This document shows positions 27,921 through 36,523 of a stretch of DNA of 64,000 nt, one piece after another (positions within the stretch are counted from its first letter, which is position 1; each line of letters starts with the position of its first letter). The DNA comes from Hyphomicrobiales bacterium (lineage in GTDB: Bacteria; Pseudomonadota; Alphaproteobacteria; Rhizobiales; Rhizobiaceae), in assembly GCA_900465685.1 (NCBI GenBank), contig UEGR01000007.1, positions 62,001 through 126,000 on the forward strand, read 5' to 3'. A program made the translations under genes and the position numbers. A model generated the notes under the pieces. It had not been told where the DNA came from, made no database searches, and was given only the letters and a program-made list of their open reading frames with translations.

Positions 27921-28472
27921 ATGAACTGGACAGACGAACGCGTTGAACTACTGAAGAAACTGTGGAGCGAAGGCTTGAGCGCAAGCCAGATCGCTGCACA
28001 GCTTGGCGGCGTCAGCCGCAATGCAGTGATCGGCAAAGTGCACCGTCTGAAGCTTTCAGGTCGCGGTAAGACGACGACCGCTGCTCCACGCAGCAAGAAA
28101 GTGAATACGGTTGCAGCAGCGCCGCGTCCTGTGACGCAGCATACGGGCGGCAGCACGCATACCACCCATACGACGACGATGCGCACGGCAACCGTTACCA
28201 AGACGGTCGGCGCAACGGCGCTGCAGATGGAATATGCTGCTGAAGTGGTGACCGAGACCGTCATCAAGCCGGCTTCGGATGTGGTGGTGCCTATTTCGCG
28301 CCGCCTCACCCTGTTGCAGCTGAGCGAACGCACCTGCAAGTGGCCGATCGGCGATCCGCTGAACGAAGATTTCCACTTCTGCGGCAGTGAATCCTGCGAA
28401 TCCAGCCCTTATTGCAAGTACCACTCCCGTATGGCTTTCCAGCCAACGGCAGAACGGCGCCGGGCACGCTGA
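27921..28472 (+). CDS. gcrA: GcrA cell cycle regulator
   Basis: A 183-residue transcription factor that in alphaproteobacteria binds sigma-70 holoenzyme at CcrM-methylated GANTC promoters. The N-terminus MNWTDERVELLKKLWSEGLS and IAAQLGGVSRNAVIGKVHRL is the GcrA helix-turn-helix (1-45). A long Thr/Ala-rich linker follows. The C-terminal sigma-binding domain has LLQLSERTCKWPIGDP and FHFCGSESCESSPYCKYHSRMAF with conserved cysteines. The ATG at 27921 has AGGGCG just before it; a TTG 15 bases upstream is in frame but unlikely. Two GANTC sites lie upstream. Confidence 0.96.
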   Translation: MNWTDERVELLKKLWSEGLSASQIAAQLGGVSRNAVIGKVHRLKLSGRGKTTTAAPRSKKVNTVAAAPRPVTQHTGGSTHTTHTTTMRTATVTKTVGATALQMEYAAEVVTETVIKPASDVVVPISRRLTLLQLSERTCKWPIGDPLNEDFHFCGSESCESSPYCKYHSRMAFQPTAERRRAR

Positions 28473-28490
28473 TCTAAGGGAATAGGTGAG

Positions 28491-28615
28491 TAAGGGAATA
28501 AGGGAATAACGGAATAACGGAATAAGGGAGTATGTCTGACGATATCGTCGGCAGCTCCCTTTTTCTTTGCCCGCACCTATTCCGATCACATACTGCCCTA
28601 CTGCCCTACTGCCCT
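28491..28615. repeat. Inverted pair of octamer repeat arrays (HOOF-Print type)
   Basis: The left array (28491-28530) has five copies of an 8-mer: TAAGGGAA twice, TAACGGAA twice, TAAGGGAG. The right array (28592-28615) has three perfect copies of ACTGCCCT, whose complement AGGGCAGT is the unit of Brucella HOOF-Print loci. The flanks of the two arrays are inverted relative to each other (GGGAATAGG.GAGTAAG on the left; CTTACTCCCCTATTCCC on the right), so the whole is an imperfect inverted repeat between gcrA and the next gene. It is expected to vary in copy number. Confidence 0.8.
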
Positions 28616-29753
28616 ACTCACTTACTCCCCTATTCCCCTCCTCATAAACCTTCAGCGTCCGGTCCGCGATGCCGTCCCAGCTATAGTCGCGGGCGATCCA
28701 GTCGATGAGTTGCTGCGACTGTTCAGCCGTCAGCGGGTTATCGGTCTTGCGGCGCAGCGCGTTTTTCAGCGCGTCGATATCGCCGAGCGGGAAATAATCG
28801 TCGTCGGGCAGTCCGACTTCCATATTGGCTGTGATGTCGCTGGCCAGCACATTGAGCCCGTAGCCCATGGCCTCCAGAAGTGCGATGGGCATGCCTTCGT
28901 GGCTCGATGGCAGCACGAAAAGCCCCGCCTGACTGAAAAGCGCAGATAATTCCTCACCCTGCAATGCGCCGGTCAGCACCACGCCCGGCACGGCCTCGGC
29001 GCGGGCGCGAACCTCTCCGGCATAGTCGGCGGTGTATTCAGCCGAGCCGATCAGGGCCAGTTTCAGCGATGGATCGGAGAGCTTGGCAAAGGCTTCGATC
29101 AGATCGAGCTGACGCTTTTCCGGCACGATGCGGGCGACCAGCGCGATATAGCGGCTGGGAGCAAGCCCATGCTTTTCAAGCCAGCTCGGATCGCGGCTGG
29201 GTTCCCGCAGGGTGACGCCGTTGGGGATGAAGGTGACGGGAACGTTATAGCGTTGCTCAACCGTTTTCGCGATGTCGTTGGAGACGGCGATACGGGCGCT
29301 TGCAAAGCGCATCCCCCATTTTTCGCCAAGCTTCAATGTCGTGCGCGCCAGACGTCCCCATTTCTGGCGGTTGTAGTCGAAGCCATGATGGGTCACGACC
29401 GTCCGCAAACCGAGCAGCCGCGCAAGCGGCGTCACCAGCGCGGGGCCGATGGCGTGAATATGCAAAATGTCGGGGCGCGTGAAACCGGCGCGCAGCACGC
29501 CGAGAAATGTATGCACGATGGCTTCAAACTTCATCGACGTCGGCGCCCAGATCGGCGTGACCTTGACGCCTTCCCAGACATAGGGCTGTTTCCGGTCGAG
29601 ATAGGGGCTGCGGCCCACCACTTCCACATCCCAACCCTTGGCGATGTAAAGACGGGCCAGTTCTTCGACATGACGTTCCACGCCGCCTTGCACATTGGGT
29701 ATGCCGCGCAGGCCGAGCATCATGACGCGTCGCTTTTTAGCCCCTTGTCCCAT
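28614..29753 (-). CDS. Glycosyltransferase family 4 (GT-B fold)
   Basis: A retaining glycosyltransferase of about 379 residues. The N-terminal domain starts RRVMMLGLRGIPNVQGGVERHVEELARLY, the typical GGxE acceptor loop. The C-terminal domain shows YIALVARIVPEKRQLDLIEAF and PSSHEGMPIALLEAMGYGLNVLAS, the EGMP(x4)E motif that binds the nucleotide sugar. The chosen ATG (29753) overlaps the stop of the upstream GT4 gene in TGATG, indicating translational coupling. It is the last gene of the polysaccharide operon, and its 3' end touches the octamer repeat region. It adds a sugar to a lipid-linked intermediate; the sugar is unknown. Confidence 0.88.
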   Translation of the reverse strand: MGQGAKKRRVMMLGLRGIPNVQGGVERHVEELARLYIAKGWDVEVVGRSPYLDRKQPYVWEGVKVTPIWAPTSMKFEAIVHTFLGVLRAGFTRPDILHIHAIGPALVTPLARLLGLRTVVTHHGFDYNRQKWGRLARTTLKLGEKWGMRFASARIAVSNDIAKTVEQRYNVPVTFIPNGVTLREPSRDPSWLEKHGLAPSRYIALVARIVPEKRQLDLIEAFAKLSDPSLKLALIGSAEYTADYAGEVRARAEAVPGVVLTGALQGEELSALFSQAGLFVLPSSHEGMPIALLEAMGYGLNVLASDITANMEVGLPDDDYFPLGDIDALKNALRRKTDNPLTAEQSQQLIDWIARDYSWDGIADRTLKVYEEGNRGVSE

Positions 29754-30994
29754 CAAAGCGCTCCCAGTTCCGCGTAAAGTTCCAGTGTCCGGTTCCGGTA
29801 AGCTTCCGGCGAGAATTCCTGTCCTGCCCATGTGCGGCCCAGACGGCCCATCTTGCGCCGCGCTTGCGGCGTCAGGCTGGCGGCTTCGCTCATGACGCGA
29901 GCAAGGTCTTCCGCATCGCCGGTTCTGGCCACCATGCCGGTTTCACCCGGTACGATCATTTCGGGAATACCGCCAATGTCAGCACCAATGACCGGCACGC
30001 CAAGCGCATAGGCTTCCAAAATGCTGATTGGCGCATTTTCATACCATTCCGATGGCAGGATCAGCGCCTTGGCCTCGCCGATCAGCCGGTGCAGCCGCTT
30101 GCCCGAGACATAGCCCGCAAAGGTGACATCGCCGCCGGTTTCAGCCGCCAGCGCGCGCAAGGATTGCTCCTCCGGTCCTGTCCCGGCCACGATCAGCTTC
30201 TGCCCGGATATTGCCGCAGCACGGATCAGCGTGCCAATACCCTTTTCAGGCGCAAGACGTCCGACATAGGCAAAGTAGTCGCCCTCATGCTCAAAGGGTT
30301 CGAGATTATCGGTCTGCGCGAAGTTCGGGATATAGACCAGCTTTTCCTCCGGCCAGCCCCATTCGATCAGCTTGGAAATATAGAACCGGCTCGGCACCAC
30401 GATGCGGTCGAGCGTGTTGCGATAAAGGCCGAGCGTGCGGTGTATGGCGGTTTCCACGAAAACCAGCCCGCTCAGCGCCGTCGAATCCTTGATGCATTTG
30501 TGGAGCGCGACATTGTAGATGCGCCCGCCCTTGCAGCGCTCGCAGATCTGGTTATGCGACAGCATCTTGTAGGCCGGGCATGCGAGCTTCAGGTCGTGCG
30601 CGGTCATGACAGTCGGCACGCCCGCCGCTTTCAACACCGGAAAGATCGAGGGCGACAGGTGGTGATAGACATTATGGGCATGGGCGACGCTTGGCCGGAA
30701 GCGCTCGATCAGCGCCTTGATGCGGTCGCGTGCTTCCCATGAATAGATGATCTTGCCTGCCTGCGCCACTTTGGTGAGGAGGCCGCTCTCGCGCCCATAT
30801 TCGATTTCAGACACGAAATAGGAAGACCAGTCGGAAGCGAAATTGTCCGGATGTTGCATGGCAAAGGGAGCCGTCTCCCAGCCAATGTCGGAAAAGAGCT
30901 TGATATGGTCGAGAAAGACCGCCTCAGCCCCGCCGCGCCGATAAAAATAATTATTGATCGCCAGCAAGCGGTGATCCGGATCGGCTGCTTTCAT
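29753..30994 (-). CDS. Glycosyltransferase family 4 (GT-B fold)
   Basis: A 413-residue transferase. The N-terminus LLAINNYFYRRGGAEAVFLDHIKLF has the RGGAE loop. A middle stretch with five cysteines or histidines (YKMLSHNQICERCKGGRIYNVALHKCI) is a feature of one GT4 subgroup found in exopolysaccharide clusters and may bind metal. The C-terminal domain has DYFAYVGRLAPEKGIGTLIRAA and PSEWYENAPISILEAYALGVPVIGADIGGIPEMI. Its start overlaps the stop of the deacetylase and its stop overlaps the next GT4 start, so it sits in the middle of a coupled operon. Sugar specificity unknown. Confidence 0.88.
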   Translation of the reverse strand: MKAADPDHRLLAINNYFYRRGGAEAVFLDHIKLFSDIGWETAPFAMQHPDNFASDWSSYFVSEIEYGRESGLLTKVAQAGKIIYSWEARDRIKALIERFRPSVAHAHNVYHHLSPSIFPVLKAAGVPTVMTAHDLKLACPAYKMLSHNQICERCKGGRIYNVALHKCIKDSTALSGLVFVETAIHRTLGLYRNTLDRIVVPSRFYISKLIEWGWPEEKLVYIPNFAQTDNLEPFEHEGDYFAYVGRLAPEKGIGTLIRAAAISGQKLIVAGTGPEEQSLRALAAETGGDVTFAGYVSGKRLHRLIGEAKALILPSEWYENAPISILEAYALGVPVIGADIGGIPEMIVPGETGMVARTGDAEDLARVMSEAASLTPQARRKMGRLGRTWAGQEFSPEAYRNRTLELYAELGAL

Positions 30995-31788
30995 CAGGGA
31001 GCACCTCCATCTGCTCCGATATGAGCCAGCGTATCGCGTATCGACAATACCTCAACGCCGCTCTGCGCCGCATGGGAAACCAGCTTTTCGAAGGTTTCCG
31101 GCGTGCAACCGAACGGTGTCGGCCTATCGCTGATATCATGCGTATAGAAGATCAACCAGCCCGGACTTGCGACAAGATCGTCTATCCAGCGGGTCAGTTG
31201 TTCTGCATGATGCTCCGGCTGCCGTATTTCGACGGCTTCCAGAAAGGCCAGATCGACCGCGTCGCGATTGATGCGCTCGCCGCCGCTGCGGCAGGTCGCA
31301 AAACGGTCGGAAAACAGGCCGCGCGACAGCACCGACGACGCGCAATAGGGATAGGCGAAATTGCGCTGTCCGACCCGATCCGGTTCGATCTCGCCCAAAT
31401 AAGCATGGTTGCGGTCGAGATCGGCGGCGAGATCGCGCATGCCGACCGAGGGCACATTCCAATGCGTGAATGTGTGGCAGCCAATGTCGTGCCCGGCCTG
31501 TGCCAGCCTGCGGAGGCCTTCTTCCGTGATCAATTGCCGATGCGCCTCGACGGAACCAACCAGACCACCGGCAATATAAAACGTGCCGTGAAAGCCGTAT
31601 TGTTCCAGTATCTTCGCGCCTACGCTTTCCGCGGTATCGGGAACATCGTCGAATGTGAAGCTGATGATCCGCCGCTCCTTCGGAAGCGGAAATGGCCGCA
31701 ACGGAAAGCTACGACTCAGCGCGTCATGCAATCTGTTGTTCAGCCGGTCCAAACGTGCCCTTGCCCAGCCCAATCTGTCGTGTTCCAT
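30994..31788 (-). CDS. Polysaccharide deacetylase (CE4-like)
   Basis: A protein of about 264 residues with a NodB-like metal-dependent deacetylase fold. ISFTFDDVPDTAESVGAKIL contains the catalytic DD pair, DIGCHTFTHWNV the two metal-binding histidines (HTFTH), and RNFAYPYCASS motif 3. No signal peptide is apparent, so it may act on the lipid-linked precursor in the cytoplasm or be exported in an unusual way. ATG 31788 is chosen over a TTG at 31800. It is coupled to the following GT4 gene by overlap and follows the ligase-type gene by about 30 bases. It likely sets the acetylation state of the polymer. Confidence 0.85.
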   Translation of the reverse strand: MEHDRLGWARARLDRLNNRLHDALSRSFPLRPFPLPKERRIISFTFDDVPDTAESVGAKILEQYGFHGTFYIAGGLVGSVEAHRQLITEEGLRRLAQAGHDIGCHTFTHWNVPSVGMRDLAADLDRNHAYLGEIEPDRVGQRNFAYPYCASSVLSRGLFSDRFATCRSGGERINRDAVDLAFLEAVEIRQPEHHAEQLTRWIDDLVASPGWLIFYTHDISDRPTPFGCTPETFEKLVSHAAQSGVEVLSIRDTLAHIGADGGAP

Positions 31789-31818
31789 TGTTTTTACCAA
31801 GCCTTTGCCCCAAAAAGC

Positions 31819-33144
31819 TTAACTCACAAGTCGCGCCTTCGCCTGAAGACGCATGCCGAAAATGGCAACCATCAAACAAAACCAAACAGAGCTGCCGTTC
31901 TGGAAAAACGTGCTTTCCATGCAAGATGCATAGAGGCCGTATAACCACAGACGGCTGAACAGAAGCGTCAATGCAGGATCATTCCCAGTCGCTTCCGCTG
32001 CCCTGATATAACGTAGCGGCAGGATGATCAGCCAGATCAGTATAAGGATCAGGCCAAACACACCCGCATTGATCATCATATCCAGATAGGCATTATGCGC
32101 GTTGAAAGCTGCGACTGCCCATGTCGCTCCGCCTCCTCCGGCATAGACCATTTCCGGTGTTTTCCAGAACGAGTCCAGCCCGTAGCCAAATATCGGCTTT
32201 TTAGCGACTGCTGAAAAGGCTATGCGCCAAATATCGGCGCGGTTGGTAAATGTCGCGTCAATACCAAGGCTCGTGATGAGCTGGCGGATGGGGTCGGAAA
32301 CCGCAGCACCCACGGCCACAAAATTGAATGCAGCCACCCCGCCAATGGCGATTGGAATGCGTGTCCAGCGCCAGTGCGTGAAGATAAGAGACATGAAAGC
32401 GATGAAGGGAAGCATGGCCGTCGATGTCTTGCCGCCCGTATGCAGCAGGAAGAAAACACACAGCACCACCACAAGCCCGCCAGCTTTGCGGTAACCCTTT
32501 TGCCAACCATAAAGCCCGAAGAAACTGAGCAGCACCAGTGCGGCTGCGGCCGCGTTTTTGTGCGGAAAATGTCCGCGCCACGCGCCTGCCAGCATCGGTT
32601 CCAGCACGTCGGTGCCCTGATGGATCGCCCTGCTCGGCAGGAAGATGACGCCGAAATAGGCAAAGCCAAGCGTGATGAACGAGCCGATCAGCAACAGGCG
32701 CGCCATCTGGTTTTCAGAGCGTGGCAACAGCAGGAATATGCTGGCGTTGAGCGCCGTCAGGATCGACAGAACCACCTTGCGGCTTGCTATGCTGGGATGG
32801 GCCGAGAGAATGGCCGTCACGAACATCCAGATGAACAGGGTCACCAGCAGCACACGCGGCTGAAGAATGGTCTTGCGAAGCGGGCTGCTCAGACCGCAGG
32901 CAAGGAAGCCCATGGAAATCGTCAGCGTCATCAGCTGGTTCAGCAGGTTCGATTGACCCGCCGACGCGCTTGCACCGATCTCGGCACTGGTTCCGGGGTA
33001 AGGACTGATGCCGACCCACAGAAACAAAATCATGATGAGAAAGAGAGCGGCGCCGAAGGATGACGACACCGACGTCAGATCATGGGCCTGTGCCTTGATT
33101 GGTGCACGGGCCGCGACACGCCGATGTGAAGCAAGATCAGACAC
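31819..33144 (-). CDS. O-antigen ligase/polymerase family membrane protein (Wzy/WaaL-like)
   Basis: A polytopic inner-membrane protein of about 441 residues with ten or more hydrophobic segments and one large periplasmic loop near the C-terminal third. This loop includes GYGLDSFWKTPEMV and AFNAHNAYLDMMINAGVFGL, whose HNAYLD-type motif is the signature of the Wzy_C/O-antigen ligase family. Such proteins polymerise repeat units or join them to a lipid. The start is taken as GTG 33144, overlapping the Wzz-like stop and with GGGAGA four bases upstream. The pairing with a Wzz-like protein favours a polymerase role, but polymerase and ligase cannot be told apart from sequence alone. Confidence 0.82.
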   Translation of the reverse strand: MSDLASHRRVAARAPIKAQAHDLTSVSSSFGAALFLIMILFLWVGISPYPGTSAEIGASASAGQSNLLNQLMTLTISMGFLACGLSSPLRKTILQPRVLLVTLFIWMFVTAILSAHPSIASRKVVLSILTALNASIFLLLPRSENQMARLLLIGSFITLGFAYFGVIFLPSRAIHQGTDVLEPMLAGAWRGHFPHKNAAAAALVLLSFFGLYGWQKGYRKAGGLVVVLCVFFLLHTGGKTSTAMLPFIAFMSLIFTHWRWTRIPIAIGGVAAFNFVAVGAAVSDPIRQLITSLGIDATFTNRADIWRIAFSAVAKKPIFGYGLDSFWKTPEMVYAGGGGATWAVAAFNAHNAYLDMMINAGVFGLILILIWLIILPLRYIRAAEATGNDPALTLLFSRLWLYGLYASCMESTFFQNGSSVWFCLMVAIFGMRLQAKARLVS

Positions 33145-34738
33145 GGCTCTCCCGATTTCTCCGCCATGCGCCAAGATAACCCAGAGCAAGCGCGAGCGCC
33201 ACACCGAGACCCATGCCGACGAAACCACCGCCTGCGCCGAGCAACACGGTGCGCGGCGGCCAGCTGCGGCTGATGGGCGGGATTGCCGTGGAGATCACAC
33301 GGATATTGGTGGCATCGAGCTGCTGGCGCTGATGTGTTTCAGTCGAGCGCGTCAGGAATGTGTTGTAGATCGAAACCTTGGCGGTCATGTCACGTTCGAG
33401 ATCGGACAACTGCACCTGCGCATCATTGTCGAGCGCCACAGCCGAGCGCGCGGTCGCGGCCTGCGCATTGAGCGCATCGACAACCGCATTGGCCTGATCC
33501 AGATCGACCTTTGCCGATTGCAGGATACGTGCGCGTTCGGCGGCGATCTGCTGCTCCAGCCCGGCGATCTGACGCTGCGTATTGATGAGTTCCGGATAGC
33601 GCGGACCATAGGTCATGGTCAGCGCATCATAGCGCTGCTTCAGCGTCGCATACTGGCTGCGCAGATTGGTCATGGTCGGCGATTGCAGCGTGCTTGCCGG
33701 ACCGACCGGGCTACCCGTATCGCGGGTCAGCTCATTGTAACGAGTGCTGGCATCCGTCTGGCGCGATTTGGCATCGAGCAGCTTGGTGTTGATCTGCGCC
33801 ATGGACTGTGCGCTGACCAGTTCGCCACCGGTCGTCTGAAGCCCATGCGCGCGACGGAAAGCGGCAACTTTTTCTTCGGCGTCCGTGGCAGCTTTCTGCA
33901 AGGAGGTCAGGCGTTCAGACAATGCGGCGGCAGCACGACCTGCACCGTCGGCATCGGCCTCGGCAACTTCTTCCTGGAAAGACTTCGCCAGCGCGTCGGC
34001 AACCTTGACAGATTTTTCGGGATTGTCGGTCCAGACGCCGATCGTCACGAGATAGGATCGTTCGGGACGGGTTACGACGATACGCTGCGACAAAGCGCGC
34101 ACTGCCGTCAGTGTGTCGTCCGATGCGTCCTTCGGCTTGCCGAGACCCAGCAGCGCGCGCAGATCGAAACTCGCTGGCGGCGGCACGAATTCAGCATCGT
34201 TCTGCAAATTGAGATTCTGCACGACGCGACGCAGCACATTGCCCGACACAAGCATTTTCATCTTGCTTTCAATGTCGAGAATCTGGCTGTCGGCCTGAAG
34301 GCTCTGGGCATAAATATCGTTGGGCAGCAGCTGCAAACCGGATGGCGGCACCAGCATATCCGTATAGGCCGTATAGCGCGGCTTGGCCGTCATGCCATAG
34401 GCAAGGCCCGCCAGTGCACCGGCAACGGCGAGAATGACAATCCATATCCAGCGGGCGCGCACCCATTCCAGCGCGGCCCAGAGGTCGATTTCCGGCAGCA
34501 TGAGCCCGTCACCGGTTGATTTTGCTTCCGGCTCCTCCAGATGCGGTGCAGACGGCCTATCGGCAACTGCCTCCTCGGGAACTGGCCCGGAAACAGGGGC
34601 CGAGACAGACGCCGCCCGCGGATAGGACGGCGCATGGTTCTGCGCCAAAGCCTGGTTCCATTGCTCAAGCGTCTCTGCGCCGCGCGTTTCATCACGCGGT
34701 AGCTGAGCCTTCGAAGCAAGGTCACGCAAGGTGTACAT
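33137..34738 (-). CDS. Wzz/GumC-like polysaccharide co-polymerase (chain length determinant)
   Basis: A 533-residue inner-membrane protein with two transmembrane helices bracketing a large periplasmic coiled-coil domain. After a cytoplasmic tail of about 100 residues, the Wzz domain starts DLWAALEWVRARWIWIVILA. The periplasmic part contains the GNVR-like coiled coils (LRSQYATLKQRYDAL, INTQRQIAGLEQQIAAERAR). The second membrane segment with its proline-rich approach is ISTAIPPISRSWPPRTVLLGA. It ends soon after (RNRESRV), so the cytoplasmic tyrosine-kinase domain found in Wzc/ExoP is absent. First gene of the five-gene operon; it regulates polymer length. Confidence 0.88.
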   Translation of the reverse strand: MYTLRDLASKAQLPRDETRGAETLEQWNQALAQNHAPSYPRAASVSAPVSGPVPEEAVADRPSAPHLEEPEAKSTGDGLMLPEIDLWAALEWVRARWIWIVILAVAGALAGLAYGMTAKPRYTAYTDMLVPPSGLQLLPNDIYAQSLQADSQILDIESKMKMLVSGNVLRRVVQNLNLQNDAEFVPPPASFDLRALLGLGKPKDASDDTLTAVRALSQRIVVTRPERSYLVTIGVWTDNPEKSVKVADALAKSFQEEVAEADADGAGRAAAALSERLTSLQKAATDAEEKVAAFRRAHGLQTTGGELVSAQSMAQINTKLLDAKSRQTDASTRYNELTRDTGSPVGPASTLQSPTMTNLRSQYATLKQRYDALTMTYGPRYPELINTQRQIAGLEQQIAAERARILQSAKVDLDQANAVVDALNAQAATARSAVALDNDAQVQLSDLERDMTAKVSIYNTFLTRSTETHQRQQLDATNIRVISTAIPPISRSWPPRTVLLGAGGGFVGMGLGVALALALGYLGAWRRNRESRV

Positions 34739-35215
34739 CGATCGATCCTATGTTTGCCTTGGCCTATGGTTACCCTGATCGCGGGAGAAACCGTCTTTTT
34801 GCTTTTTATATGAGAAGATTAAAAAAAATGGTTAATCACAACTATTGGGTTGCGATACGCGATAGGACTGGAAAATACATGACCTGTTCAGTTAGGGTTC
34901 ATATTTCAAGGTTACATCTGACAGATAACATAGAGTACGTCGGGAGAGGGAAAAGGTCCTTTTGGTAAACCCATGCCGGGTCGGACCAAAGCGCGAAGCT
35001 AATAGTCGGATTCCAAATTTTGCATCCCTGGGTTCCAAGCGCTGAGCAAATGTTGGAATCAAAAAGACCACTCGCTCGTGTATCTATCTAGTGGATTTTA
35101 CGAATTTGACGTTTGAAACAGCCTATGTGCCAGCCGGGATTCAAACGTCAAATTCAATCCACTGGTACCGACAGATAATGCCATTCAAAACACTCTGTTA
35201 AGTTCGCAGTATGAA
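34739..35215. other. Divergent control region of the polysaccharide locus
   Basis: A 477-base spacer between the minus-strand operon and the flippase. Bases about 34790-34970 are clearly AT-rich, which fits promoters and possible binding of an H-NS-like or MucR-type regulator (inference). The rest is taken up by a two-hairpin repeat (35001-35165). Confidence 0.55.
35001..35165. repeat. Two-hairpin repeat, family C, copy 1
   Basis: About 165 bases nearly identical to 43692-43858. The first hairpin is formed by GGATTCCAAATTTTGCATCC and TGTTGGAATCAAAAAGACC around CCAAGCGCTGAGC. The second, a near-perfect palindrome, is formed by GTGGATTTTACGAATTTGAC and GTCAAATTCAATCCAC around GCCTATGTGCCAG. 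The left end is less perfect than in copy 2. No coding capacity. It lies 50 bases upstream of the flippase start. Confidence 0.88.
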
Positions 35216-36490
35216 ATGTTAAAACGCTACTGGCCCACATTGTTGTCCTACGCCGCATCGAGCGGCAGTCTCTTCGCAGCCAATGTCGCGCAGCTGCTGA
35301 CTTTTGCCATTCTGGCACGCTATCTGGGATCGCATGAGTTCGGGCTTTTCGTGACCGTGATGGCAATCACGGCCATCGCAAACTACATTTGCGGGCTTGG
35401 CGGCGCTGAATGCCTCGTGCGGCGCGTGGCGCAAAACCCCGACATCTACCCCGCCATGCTCGGGCACAATATCATCCTGATCGTGACGAGCGGCATCGTG
35501 CTTGTGATCCTCGGCATGATCCTTTTGCCGTTCTGGCTTGAATCCGTCCCGGAATTCGCCAGCAATTATCTCGGCATGTTCTTTCTGCTCGTCACCAATA
35601 TCGTGCTTGTGCGCGCCATTCTTCTCGTCGAACAGATCTATATCGCCCATACTGACTTCGTTTCCGCGAACCTCTCAGTGGTCGGCTTTGCCGTGGCGCG
35701 CACCATCGCAGCCGTGGTCGCCTGCCTGATCTTCAATATCTCGAGCGTCGTTGAATGGGCCTACTGGCAGTTTGGCTGCCATGTGCTGGTGCTCGTCGCC
35801 TATACATGGTTTCTCCGCAGGCTCGGCGCGCCGCAATATCGCATCGTGCGGGAAGAAATCCGCCTCGGCATCATGTTCGCCTCGCAATTCATCTTCCGCG
35901 CCGTCCGCCAGAATGCCGATCTGCTCATTCTCGGTGCGCTCGTCGCGCCCAGCATCGTCGGTAGCTATGGCGTAACACGCCGTATCGTCGACAGCAGCAT
36001 GCTGACCATCGATGCGATGAACCGTCTCGTCTATCCGCGTCTGTCGCAAGCCAGCGCCAACGGCATTCACCATGCCTTGCCGATCACGCTGCGCCTGCTC
36101 GGGGCTTCGCTTTTGATCGGAACGATGACCTCACTGGTCATCTTCATTGCCGCGCCCTATCTCCCACTCTTATTCGGCAAGGAATACACGACGCTGATCG
36201 CTTTCTGCCGCACGTTGTGCTGGATCACGATCTTCGTCGCGCTCTGGTCGATTGCTGTGGATTTGCTCGGCGCGGCAAGCCAGCACACCTATCGTACTGC
36301 GGTGCTGAATGTCGGCAATATTCTGGGTGCGCCGCTTCTGGCGGCAGCCACCTGGTATGCGCCGATCACCGGCACTTTCACCGCAATTTACTTTATTGAA
36401 ATATGTATCGTGTTGGCTTCGTGGTGCTGCGTCTTCTATCTCGTCAAAAGAAGCCGCGAAGCAGCTGCAAGGAAAGAGGTTCAAGTCTAA
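35216..36490 (+). CDS. Polysaccharide flippase (Wzx/MATE-like, polysaccharide biosynthesis family)
   Basis: A 424-residue polytopic membrane protein with about twelve hydrophobic segments. It opens LLSYAASSGSLFAANVAQLL followed by TFAILARYLGSHEFGLFVTVM, the typical beginning of the polysaccharide_synt/Wzx family. RFRxD-like positions in FIFRAVRQNADLLILGALVAPSIVGSYGV mark the central helices. It is expected to flip undecaprenyl-linked repeat units across the inner membrane for the Wzz/Wzy-type proteins encoded divergently. ATG 35216 is used; another ATG in a different frame lies 5 bases before it. The GNAT gene follows 33 bases downstream. Confidence 0.87.
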   Translation: MLKRYWPTLLSYAASSGSLFAANVAQLLTFAILARYLGSHEFGLFVTVMAITAIANYICGLGGAECLVRRVAQNPDIYPAMLGHNIILIVTSGIVLVILGMILLPFWLESVPEFASNYLGMFFLLVTNIVLVRAILLVEQIYIAHTDFVSANLSVVGFAVARTIAAVVACLIFNISSVVEWAYWQFGCHVLVLVAYTWFLRRLGAPQYRIVREEIRLGIMFASQFIFRAVRQNADLLILGALVAPSIVGSYGVTRRIVDSSMLTIDAMNRLVYPRLSQASANGIHHALPITLRLLGASLLIGTMTSLVIFIAAPYLPLLFGKEYTTLIAFCRTLCWITIFVALWSIAVDLLGAASQHTYRTAVLNVGNILGAPLLAAATWYAPITGTFTAIYFIEICIVLASWCCVFYLVKRSREAAARKEVQV

Positions 36491-36523
36491 GCCCGGTCCG
36501 CCCGGGCAGAGGGGCAGGTCAAA

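Noticed and set aside
28491-28615. A possible CRISPR-like array in the octamer region
   Set aside because: The units are only 8 bases, directly adjacent and without spacers. It is a tandem repeat locus.
35001-35165. An insertion sequence at the family C repeats
   Set aside because: No transposase frame is present in either copy and no clear target duplication could be seen, so they are listed as repeats only.
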